DNA of 64,000 bases. Source: Eleusine coracana subsp. coracana. Its lineage: Eukaryota > Streptophyta > Magnoliopsida > Poales > Poaceae. This document shows, piece after piece, positions 54,781 to 64,000 of the stretch. The position numbers were made by a program, and so were the translations under genes. The notes beneath the pieces were generated by a model. That model worked only from the letters and a program-made list of their open reading frames with translations. It did no database searches and was not told the origin of the DNA. The first letter of the stretch is position 1; the number at the start of each line of letters is the position of its first letter. The DNA is taken from positions 60,550,631 through 60,614,630 of the forward strand of contig CM064426.1 of the NCBI GenBank assembly GCA_032690845.1, read 5' to 3'.

Positions 54781-56384
54781 GGCCACCGGAGCCAACCCGA
54801 CCACCCCCTGGATAGGAGAGTCGGCCGTTGGAGCCGATGCGCTGGGCGTGTTCCTGGACAAGGCTGGCATACGTAGACTATCGACCGACCCGAACCGACT
54901 CAGCACCACCAAACCGGCCGACGCTGACGAGACCAGGGATGACACCATCCCCAGAGTCGGCCGTGCGAAGAGCGCATAGCCGAGGCCGGTCGCCAGGCCG
55001 CCGTCGCCACCGAGTATGTCATCATCGTCATGATCATCGCTGCCGCCGTCGGCACCATCTCTGACGTACTCCTCATCATCGGCACCGTCGTCCATGGTGG
55101 AGTCCTCGAATCTGCCCAGATACTCCGAGCCGTCGAAGTCCTCCTCCTCCGTTGATGCGAGCGATGGGGTGTCTGGGTTCTCACCCCACCGCTCCCTCTC
55201 CTCCCATAGCGCCTGGCACCGCCTCGACCTCTCCTCCTTCTCGAGCTTGGCGCGAATGTCAGCATCCTTCTTCCACCTCGCCTCCTTCTTTGCCTCCTGT
55301 TGTGCCACGTCCGTAAAATGGTTGGTGGTCCATGCCGCCACCCACTCCGACAGTTGAAGGGTGGAGGTCCGGATCAAGCTCACCCATTGGGACTAAACGC
55401 AAAGAGATAAGAAGAGGGATCAGACTCACCCACTCGGATCGAACGTAAGCCATAACAGGGATGAACAAAAGAAAAGAGATTATAAATCCTTACCACATCA
55501 ACCGCTTGCGGATCGGGGCGCATTGGCGGGGCGCCCAGAACAGGCCAAGCTGACACGGATGAGCCTAGGGCCGCCCTCACCCGCCTCCTCACCTCGGCGT
55601 CGGGCAACAACTCCTCTGCCATCATGTTGCCCGGGACCATGCGGCTGCCGCCGTCGATGAGGAATATCGGGAGATTACGATGGCATAGCGGCGCGAACCG
55701 TCTCTGGTGATACCACCCGACGACTCCAGTGTCGTCGAGCCCCAACTCCTTCAGGTGGGTGATGGCGACGAGCGTGCTCGTAATCCACTTCCTTGCGTCC
55801 TTCCCCATCCCCCACTTCTAATGAGCTGGGGCCTCGGTGATGTCACGCACGGTGTAGTCGGGGAGGGGGTGCGACTCCTCATTGCGCAGATAGAACCACC
55901 TCTTGTGCCATCCTGAATAGGTGGTCGGGGTGGGCATCTGGATGTACCGGCTCACGTGCTCGTTACGGAGGCGAATCCCCACGCACCCGATGGTGCAGGG
56001 GAGCGAGGCGGCTCCGGCGGCCTTGCACCTGATGCAGATGGCAAGAAAGAAGTAACACCACAAGTCGAAGTTGGGAGCGATGCCGAGGAACCCCTCACAT
56101 AAGGCCACGAAGGCCGAGATGTGCTAGATCTTGTTGGGATTCAGATGCTGCAGCTCTACCCCGTAGTGGTAGAGCATAGCCCTGAGGAAGTCATGAGCTG
56201 GCCTTCCCAACCCCCGCTCATGGAAGGGGATGAATCAGACCACGTAACCACTCGGGAGCTCCGGCCATGACTCGTTCCCCGGCACGATCCACTCCATCGC
56301 TGCAGTGAGGGGAGCAAGGAGCCCGGCTTGGACTAGCCCATCGAGCTCCTTCTTCATCACCGTGGATCGTGAGAAGACCGACAT
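54682..56384 (-). pseudogene. TatA antisense gene: gypsy-type transposon protein (PF04195-like), spliced, three stops
   Basis: Exon 1 runs from ATG 56384 (context CACCACCATGTCG) to 55494. A 101-bp intron (55393-55493) has donor GTAAGG and acceptor GCGTTTAG. Exon 2 continues in the same phase from 55392 to a stop at 54682. Exon 1 holds the domain seen in grass proteins annotated as putative gypsy-type transposon: VPGNESWPELPSGYVV, then FVALCEGFLGIAPNFDLWCY and YSGWHKRWFYLRN. Exon 2 encodes a Lys/Glu/Arg-rich coiled coil and an acidic repeat. In-frame stops at 56235, about 56126 and 55809 interrupt exon 1. At least two can be explained by single transitions. Such antisense ORFs are known from Tat elements and have no settled function. 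Confidence 0.75.
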
Positions 56385-56488
56385 GGTGGTGGCAAAACTA
56401 GCAGAGGAGAGCAAAAGGGAGAAGATGCAGGGAAGGTGAAAGCATAAGGATGATGCAAGTGGAAGGAAGAGCAGATAACTCGGCGTCA

Positions 56489-56503
56489 AAGGGTTTAAAT
56501 AGG
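56489..56503 (-). promoter_or_regulatory. TATA-like box of the TatA antisense gene
   Basis: The minus strand reads CCCTATTTAAACCC about 105-120 bases before the ATG at 56384. Position and sequence suit a plant core promoter. Confidence 0.5.
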
Positions 56504-58938
56504 GGATCTGCACCCCACGCACGATCGAATCGAATTGCGGGAAGTCCAGCCGTCGCCCACCAGGTAAAGAGTTTCTTAACTTCCCACTCCATGCCACGCG
56601 CGGGCGCCGCACCCCACACGTTTCCTTAACTCAATGCACCCATCAAAAACTCCTCGATCCCCGTGAATGGCTCCACACATCACGGGCCCCACCACTGCTT
56701 CCATGATGGCAGAAAAAAGTGCCCCCTCGACTCCGTGACCTAGGAGATGGAACGGCCGCACGATTCACCCAGGACCACCACGACGCAAGGGCCAGGTAAA
56801 TCCCTTTCATCCAACTGCTTCCTATCTCCATGTGGAGTGGGGCCAGCCATGCAAGGCCCGCTTAAGCCCTACGCCGCGCTCCGGGTTCCTGAACAGGCAT
56901 GTCGCATAGGCCCCACCAGCCAGGCCACATCGAGTCAATTTCCATGGCGAGCGAGGACAAAGGAGGTGCGAGGTAATTCGCATGATCCCGCCGTAGGGCG
57001 AGCGGCGTAGGTAAGGCGGGATAAGGGGCTGAAAACTGCCTCGACAACCCGATGGCATTACGGTTCTAAGGCTGGTCCCGCGAAGGGATTCGACAGCCAC
57101 CAAGGACGCAAGACAGAGCAAGGGGCACGAGCGATGGGCACACCTAGCGGCCAGTACCCTGACGCCCGAGGGTCATGGGCATCGCGGAGTAGCATTTGAG
57201 TCACGTTCTGACTCGTCTCTTGGTATCTCCCCGAAAAGAGGCAGCTAGCCATCATGACCTATCGAATGGTCGTGACAACCAGCCGAGTCAGAAAGACGGA
57301 TTTATGAGATCGACCACCAGCTAGTCCACTGGAACTCCATCGACGGGGAACCGGGGGTCTCACTCGAATGAACCCGATAGCAGCTCATCGAGCAACCGTG
57401 TTTCAACCACCGAGGCAAAAGCGCGGCCTAGCTCTATCCTCCATCCCACAAATGGGACACGGAAGGAGAAAACGAAGAAGTCGAAATGACCCCTTGACCG
57501 ATCCTCTCGCATCGAGCGGGGATGCGAGGGTCGGCATCGCCAAACGAGACCCAATGATAGGGTCACAATTCTTTATTCCTTAAACAAGGCTGACTCATAC
57601 AAAACTATCTTCCTTTCTCCCCTCTTTACAAAGGCGAGCCCGATGGCTCGAAAACAAAAAGAACGAGGAAAAAGAGTCGAAGAAGGTGGGTACATACGAG
57701 GTGAAGCACCTGTGATGCTTCATCATCGGGGAAAGATGCCCTCATATGAGGCCAGCCATTTCCGCCTACGAGGAAGGTGAGCAGCTCGGCCGCACCGTAT
57801 GGCTGTTGCTGGAGCTGCTTCTTAGGACTAAGGACCACCCCACCAGTGGGGAGTTTGGTCCCGTGCCTCTTCATGACCCTGCTCCTATGGATGTCGCCAA
57901 GAACGAACATGGCGGGACCTAATAAGCCATGGAAACCCACCATGCGGGGGCCCCTTTAACTCCACCTCTCCCGAGCGAGGGGGGACGTAACTGAAGTTGA
58001 GCTAGCCTCCTCACAGCCCTATCCCTGTCGGGACGGTTGAGAACTTATCGCCAGCAAATCCCTATCCCTGTCCTCACTGCTAGAGGCATCATCACACTCC
58101 GAAGCCATGAAGGCAATGGTCAACTAAGCAGGAGCTACTCGCATCTCAGGAGTCCCGGAGCGTAGCATGTGGATCTTAGGCATGAGGGTGAAGTGATACG
58201 AAGCCCAGCCGCACCCTTAAATAGCCGAACCAGGCCATGTCCTCAGATACCCTGCCCAGGCAGCAAGCCCAAGACAACCTGCTCGAGGTGCCAACACGCC
58301 GCTAAAAGACAAGGACCTGGCCCTACTAACAGCATCAAGCACAACATCCTACGTAATGGGGAGCCCACCTCGGGCCGGGTCAACGAACAAAGGCCTCCCG
58401 GGCGACCCACGCGTCAGATTGGGGACCCACCGGAAGATGCCTCTGCGTGGCGCACGCCAAAAGAAAACAAGAGCCTACCACTCAGGCGACGCCAGGTCAA
58501 GTCTTTTTAGACAAATGCAGCACGATGCGACACCTCACAGCAGCTCTGCGGGACGGGGCCGCCCCCCTCTGTGGACGCGTCATACCTCTCACTCCGCTCG
58601 AGGCCTAAGTCACAGATGCCTTAGTAGCCTCGTAAACCACGTCCAATAAATAAAGCCAAAAAACAAGTCCATACGGACTCCTTCTCTGGCTCAGGGGCTA
58701 CACCCGACTGGTGCGCTCGTGCGCACCCCTGTCGTAACCAAAAAACCTGCTACCACTATGTCCAGCCGAGGCGCAAGTTTCACAAAAACTCGCCCCCCCC
58801 CCCCGGCTCGGGGGCTACACCCGTCGGGTGCGCTCACGCGGACCCCGAACGGATCAAGCAACTCGCAAATCGACCCGCCTACCCAAGCTTGCGTTGGCAA
58901 AATCCCCCGAATAACTCTCCGACTCGCTCGGGGGCTAC
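56504..58938. other. TatA 3' non-coding region with triplicated polypurine-like block
   Basis: About 2.4 kb of GC-rich DNA without a convincing gene. GGCTC(A/G)GGGGCTACACCCG followed by GGTGCGCTC occurs at about 58689 and 58804, and GCTCGGGGGCTAC occurs a third time at 58926-58938, where it abuts the 3' LTR as the functional polypurine tract. The spacing is about 115-125 bp. A run of C residues lies at 58791-58804. Confidence 0.65.
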
Positions 58939-60194
58939 TGTCGAGGATAAATATCAGGGTGTCACATGGCGCTCCCTAATAACTAAGAAGGACCCAAGTG
59001 GGCCCCACCTAAAAAACACCTACACGATAAGTCCCACTTTGAACTGTAGAAGTCGCATCACGCTCCCGACTCGCCCGACCCATGAGTGGACAGGAACCGG
59101 TCGTGGTCCGTTCGACCCCTTGGCGGGAGTTGAGCAATCCGCCACGCCCGACCCTTCGGCAGGGGTCGGGAGCCCTATCGCATCTCGGCTCGCTCCCCCT
59201 GCAGAAGGGGTCAGGGCCTCCAATCACGGGCGCCACACCATCATCAGATAGGCTCCGCCACCTCTGACCCTCGAACTGGGAGCTCTGACAAGGCGAGGCC
59301 GGAAATGGCGGAATGGAGAAACTCGATTACCCTGACAGACGCGACCGATCCCAACCCCAAGTGGGTCCAGGAAGGTCTGACCTGGTGTCCTAACCCCAAC
59401 TAAGGGTGAGTGATCAGGCCGGTAACCCTCAACGGCCAACTGCTCGGTCTTAAATGTCGTACCCGCTACGAATGCATAGTATCAGGGGGTCAAATCCCCC
59501 TGTATGCCTCGCTGCCCTCGTCGTTGCCCACACCTGCTGACGCAATTGGGCGTGGCAGGGCACTCGATGACGCCATCACCCGATGACACGCTCAACAGTG
59601 ACGATATAGGACAACCGATGGACATGAATGATGATCACCCGGCCGCATAACATGACAGCGCCCATGATGCCCCGTGCCGCGTCCCATGAAGCACGCTGTC
59701 AACAGTGGCTGAGAGGATGCGACCCGACGACGGAAGACAGGGGCAAGCCCATAGCGCAGCGTCACCCCTGGTCACCGAGATTGTGTGACGAGATCGTTGA
59801 GACTTGAAGACCACGGCCATCAATCGGAAGCTTTGCCTTCTCCAACACGACTTCAACAACTCCGCAGGTGTAGATCTCTTTCTCTCTCCCCCTCTCTCTC
59901 TGTAAATGGGCCCGCCCTCTCAGAATATAAAGGGGAGCCCGTTCTCCTTTTTCACAAGATAGACACAACTCAGCACAACACACTCACTCGCACCTCAGAC
60001 TTGGAGCACCCCCTCCTCTCTCACCACCATTGTACTGAACCCCGGAGTAAGTAACACGAGCATGCCCGAGAACTAGACGTAGGGGTTCACCCCAAACCAA
60101 TATAATCCCCCGTGTCCTCTTGCTAAGCCATTATCAAATCTAAAGCACGCGCCCCCGGAAGAAATTGTACTAGCCGGTGATCAAAACACCGACA
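58939..60194 (+). repeat. TatA 3' LTR
   Basis: 1256 bp, starting TGTCGAGGATAAATATC and ending AAAACACCGACA, followed by GTTGT. It carries TATAAAGGGGAGCCC at about 59927-59941 as a promoter-like stretch and TC-rich repeats near 59877-59902. It lacks the organellar insert of the 5' copy. Confidence 0.92.
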
Positions 60195-60199
60195 GTTGT

Positions 60200-62146
60200 G
60201 TTAGCAAATCATTACGTATATATAGTGTATTTTGATTGTTGGTCATAGTCAGTGCAAACACTTCCGTCACACCTTAAAATTTTTTCGTCCTCCACCACTG
60301 GTGTTGATCGCTACTAAAAATCTTTTCTTTTGCGCTCGTCGCTAAAATACCATGGTATAGTGTCGTGCATACATGCAGCTGGGCCGTGACCTCAAATCCA
60401 CGGCGGACCTTTCCTTTTGCGCTGCGTCGGCAGGCGAGAAGCATGTGGACGGCAACAACTGCTTCGTGCTCTGAGCGGAGGCCGTTGCTCCCCCCGCGCT
60501 TCGCTCAGGTGGCACCGGTCGTGGGCGTCGTCCGCCACGTGCCCGTCCTGGGAGACTTCAATGTCGTTGATGGCCGTGGTGAGGACTGTGCTGTGTGCTC
60601 CTGCTGCTGCTTCTCCTAAGAGTGCAGTTGGTACTGCTGCTTGTTGCGACGTAGCAGGCAGCACCTGATGAGGTCATGGCGAGATGACGTAGGTCATCCG
60701 CCGGCGGCGACAATGGTGATTGTGGCAGCTACGGTGACTTGATCGTCTCATTGCGTTTCTTGCTTGCATATTGTAAAAAACATAGAAGAATCTGATGCTG
60801 ATACAGGGGAAAAAAATATTACACCAGTTCTTTTTGTCTTTATTTATGCATGATCAACTCATATATGATGAGAACATAAATAGTGCTCCCTGAGCTTATG
60901 TGCTTTGGTACTCATCTCGTTGGTGAGATGCTTCAAATTAAACTCTACCTGAACAAAGGAATAAAGCATGATGTTTTTTTGTTGATATATTTGAAGTGGA
61001 ACATGAAGCTTGTGCAAAAAGTACTTGGGGTTGCATGCTCTTTTGCTTCGGTGCTTCGAGCCCATTGGTGAGATGGATCATAAAATTTGCATGGAAATAA
61101 AACCGATAAAAGGAGGGACCTATAATTATGCTTCAACGTAGTGCCTTAGAAATTTGAACTTGTGCAAAGTTTATTATGTGTTGCACTATTCACGTCAGAT
61201 ATCGGGTTCATATGTTGATATCGTTTATGCAAGTTTTATTACAATATATGTAGTACATAACAACAAGCACAATTTTTGTTGGTGAACTTTATGCAATTTT
61301 TGTGTTGCATATGTGACATCACATGTGTTTTATTTTAACCAGTTAACTTATAGTTGTATTGCATATGCTAATTTCCACACAAAAACAAACTCATTAATGG
61401 TAATTTATGTGTCATTACACTTAAGGATATTTGATTACTTCTAGATAATATTCTTTTTATCAAAACAACACGATAGCAACAAGCAGACGGGGAGCAGGGC
61501 TGACACTTCCATGCTTTGTCCCATGACCATACAAAATTGTAGGGGGGGGGGGGGCTCGAGCCCCCTACCTCCTCCATTGGATCCCCCATTGAGAATATTG
61601 AGAAGTGAGGACCAGAACTTCAAGCAGTTAAGATGATTTATCATCTACCACTACCAGGCACATAATCAATGAAGCGGTGGCGGTGGCAGCTTGGACAGAG
61701 CGTAGAGCCAAAGATACTGATGGTGAGGAGAGGAGGTCCTGTATTGTCCCATAGATCAGCTACCATACTTGTTGATCATAAATTCATGTTGCATTAAATT
61801 GAGTTGGGGCCACCAACAGTGACATCAGTGCGGCAGCAACAAATGACAACTGTTACATTGAGCAACTACAGTGCTTCTCCCAGTGCTGCCTGCACAGTTG
61901 CTGTCTGTTTGTCCTAAATAGGCGCCAAGGGAAATGCTCGGATTGCCGAAGCGGGAAGAGAACAAAGAATTGGCTTTGAGGTTCTCCAGTCTCAACATGC
62001 CATGTGTTCACCCTGGCCCATCACCTGCTCATCACAAATGCCACCTAGATTATGGGCCAGACGCCATCCTTTGCCGAGATACCCCCAACACAAAGAGAAG
62101 TATAGCAAAATCAACGACCTTGTGTTTCCCACGTGGATTGTTGAAT
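60200..62146. other. Gene-poor flank with a GC-rich patch at 60365-60760
   Basis: The GC-rich patch has overlapping frames on both strands (plus 60365-60619, minus 60392-60664). None shows a domain I recognise, so it may be a fragment of a host gene. The rest is AT-rich. At 61543-61575 a G run leads into GGGGCTCGAGCCCCC, a local palindrome. A plus-strand frame at 61934-62179 has no recognisable domain. Confidence 0.4.
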
Positions 62147-62930
62147 GACTACAAGAAAATGTGGGTATTGCCTGGATGAAATTTGGTGGTAATAGGACCA
62201 TAATGATTGCAATATCTTGCTAAGGCTACCAAACTCATTTCATGGGCCATCGTGGCAACTAGTAGCGTGACAATAAGCTTTCAGAACCACTTTTGTATTT
62301 GGTTGCAAAACCTATCATAATTGCAACCAAATTAAATGTTGTGATCAATAATAGACACAGCCATAGATTATGTTGCAATAAATGGTTACTGGAACCAGTT
62401 CAACAAGACAAAATACAAAACTATTATAGGTTCTGATTGCTTCGAACTAGACCTCTATGTTCATTGGAACATGCCTTACAACCACAGTACTCTTATTATT
62501 TACATATTGGATGCAAATAATATTAGTTTATCTTATCTCATAAAATGAAACTGCAATAAAAATCATTGCAATAGCAAAAAGGGTGGCAATAGACTATGGG
62601 TATTGCAACGGTTCTTTACTCGTGGCTAGCTCCTCTCTATTGCAACTATTCAGTTTTTCATTGCAGTGTAGAGACCAAGATGTAGCAACGAAATTCAATG
62701 TCATGATAACACCAAAATTAGTTGCAATAATATATATTTGACACAATCATTTTATCAATGGTAGCAATATATCTCACAGTTGCAACAAAATTTTAGATTA
62801 TTCCAACAAAAGTTTTTCATGGCAATATTGTCAACATATCCCCACCATTTATGAATATGGTGGCAATAACCTACGTCAATTGGAACACTATTTTTATTGT
62901 TGCAATGTGACTGGTGGCAATACCCTAATT
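62147..62930. mobile_element. Possible CACTA-like end with TTGCAAC/GGCAATA repeats
   Basis: GACTACAAGAAAATGTGGG (62147-62165) differs by one base from the common CACTACAAGAAAA tip. It is followed by many copies of TTGCAAC/TTGCAATA and their inverses (GGCAATA, TGGCAAT) to about 62930. The other tip is not seen. It may be a truncated non-autonomous element. Confidence 0.4.
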
Positions 62931-63474
62931 AATCTGAATACAATTCCATCTGACTAATAGCATTTTTACCTGAAACATTTCATTCATCCTTCCAAAATGC
63001 TTAATACTATTGGAATTTTTGAACGGTTTATGTAATGAAAACAAAAGAGCCTGTAGAGGCCCATGCATGCCCCCCCCCCCCCCTTTTTTTTTTGCTCAAT
63101 CATGCATGCACCTTACAAGGTACAGTTGATGTGCATTATTTTTATTATGCTAGTTGTTACTTTAGCGTAATTTTAAGCCTAAAGTTAGTGCAAAGCTACT
63201 ATAGGTAACTACTCGGGTCAAATACACTAAGGGATTTTTGGTTTGGTCTAGATCGAAGTGACCATGCATTGCTATGGGTTTATAAAATGTTATAAAACAA
63301 TCTATATGCACTCATACATAAACTGTGATTACATGGACCGGATATTTATACAGACCGAAAGTGAATATACTACTTGATCAAAATAAAAGTTGTAAATCTT
63401 CAGAAGTTATACAACTTTGTAGTTCAAAAAATTTTCATTTAAATTAATATATATTTTAAAATATAATTTGAATT
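62931..63474. other. Gene-free sequence
   Basis: AT-rich, with a run of about 14 C residues followed by T residues at 63070-63093. No element ends or frames are recognised. Confidence 0.45.
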
Positions 63475-63640
63475 TATCTTTGCTGAGTGCCAAAAGAAAA
63501 AGACTTGGCAAACAAGCAGTGTTTTCTGTTTTGCACTCGACAAACACTACTTTTACCGAGTGTGTTTGTTTTTTTGCATTCGGTAAAGATTTTTTTTGCT
63601 AAGTGTGTTTGTTTTTTGCACTTGGCAAACAAAAAATATA
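63475..63640. mobile_element. Fragment of a CacB-family CACTA end
   Basis: Degenerate copies of the CacB subterminal word (TTTGCTGAGTGCC, GACTTGGCAAAC, GCACTCGACAAACAC, TTTACCGAGTGTG, GCACTTGGCAAAC) are clustered without a recognisable tip. The remaining 360 bases to the window end show nothing. Confidence 0.6.
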
Positions 63641-64000
63641 GTTTGAATAAAATTTAGTGTAAGAGAATCAGCATTATATTACAGATTGGTGTCAAAAAAG
63701 GGAGATCCAAATAGAAATACTTTCAGGTTACCAGATTGTAAGATTACATGGATGGAAGTATTTACTATATTTCATACAACTTTGACAGTTTAAAAGGAGG
63801 AGTTTTATCAATGAAAGCAAAATCTTAAACTGACAACATTGCACCAAAGTGTACCTATTGCTCCATATGCGTCCATTCTTTGGTGAACCTGAAAGAATCT
63901 AGGCACATTGCAGTTCATCCTTGAGCATTATTATAAAATCAAAATTCAGGGATAGTATCATCTTCATGCAAGGAACATAAGAAAATGTTCGCGAATTTCA

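Larger units (their letters stand above)
36297..60194 (+). mobile_element. TatA: Tat-lineage Ty3/gypsy retrotransposon with antisense gene, split by AthB
   Basis: LTRs at 36297-38108 and 58939-60194 (TGTC...GACA) are flanked by GTTGT (36292-36296 and 60195-60199). In order on the plus strand: primer site, gag, protease, RT, RNase H (split by AthB at 42763-53184) and integrase. Then comes a minus-strand spliced gene and a polypurine tract. The antisense gene with a gypsy-type transposon domain in the 3' region marks the Tat lineage (RIRE2/Grande type in grasses). Subtracting AthB and the organellar insert leaves about 13 kb. Frameshifts, stops and the insertion make it defective. Confidence 0.9.

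Noticed and set aside
61368..61644. Minus-strand frames near the G run as a gene
   Set aside because: Short, spanning a homopolymer, with no domain. Likely transposon-end sequence.

Overview
The window reads as repeat-dense, probably pericentromeric nuclear DNA of a grass (Poaceae, most likely panicoid). The evidence is grass-type Athila, Tat and CRM retrotransposons, CACTA elements with grass-type subterminal repeats, hAT and Mutator-like miniature elements, and elements set in (TA)n tracts. I found no intact host gene, rRNA, tRNA or CRISPR array. Nearly every long reading frame belongs to a transposable element, and most are broken.

Left block (1-24054), nested insertions. A CACTA DNA transposon (CacA, minus strand, right tip at 24054) carries a TNP2 transposase pseudogene (19709-23036) and a second, two-exon gene with a plant-transposase (PF03004-like) domain (8039-8709). 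That second gene is cut by a gag-only Athila-like LTR element (AthA, 1-8038, running off the left edge). A CRM-clade chromovirus (CrmA, 9803-17555) with a 1373-codon open pol frame sits between the two CACTA genes.

Middle block (24055-36296). A 369-bp element with 9-bp target duplications (Mutator-like), a 540-bp element with 8-bp duplications (hAT-like) and a 2.4-kb non-autonomous CACTA (CacB) lie in otherwise gene-free DNA. They are followed by a 5.2-kb AT-rich unit (TaE, 30422-35614) with hairpin-forming inverted ends, and a 373-bp inverted-repeat element (TaM, 35694-36066). TaE and TaM are bounded and separated by three (TA)n tracts. I do not recognise TaE.

Right block (36297-60194). This is one large Tat-lineage retrotransposon (TatA, plus strand, target duplication GTTGT) with gag, protease, RT, RNase H and integrase remnants, plus an antisense spliced gene (54682-56384). 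Its left LTR contains an organelle-derived insert with a piece of chloroplast psbB. Its RNase H region is split by a complete but degenerate Athila element (AthB, 42763-53184, minus strand, target duplication GCCAT). AthB adds a third ORF with its own TATA box.

The last 3.8 kb holds a GC-rich fragment, a possible CACTA end with TTGCAAC/GGCAATA repeats, and a fragment of the CacB family.

How the parts work together: autonomous Athila and Tat polyproteins copy RNA flanked by LTRs, using the primer sites and polypurine tracts annotated here. AthA lacks pol but shares its LTR end, primer site and polypurine tracts with AthB, so it was probably mobilised in trans. The points most worth a second look are TaE and its (TA)n setting, a palindromic word (GCGCCGATCGGCGC and variants) scattered through LTRs and ORFs of both Athila elements but not elsewhere, internal third clusters of subterminal repeats in both CACTA families, repeated polypurine tracts in three LTR elements, and the promoter-bearing accessory genes of TatA and AthB.
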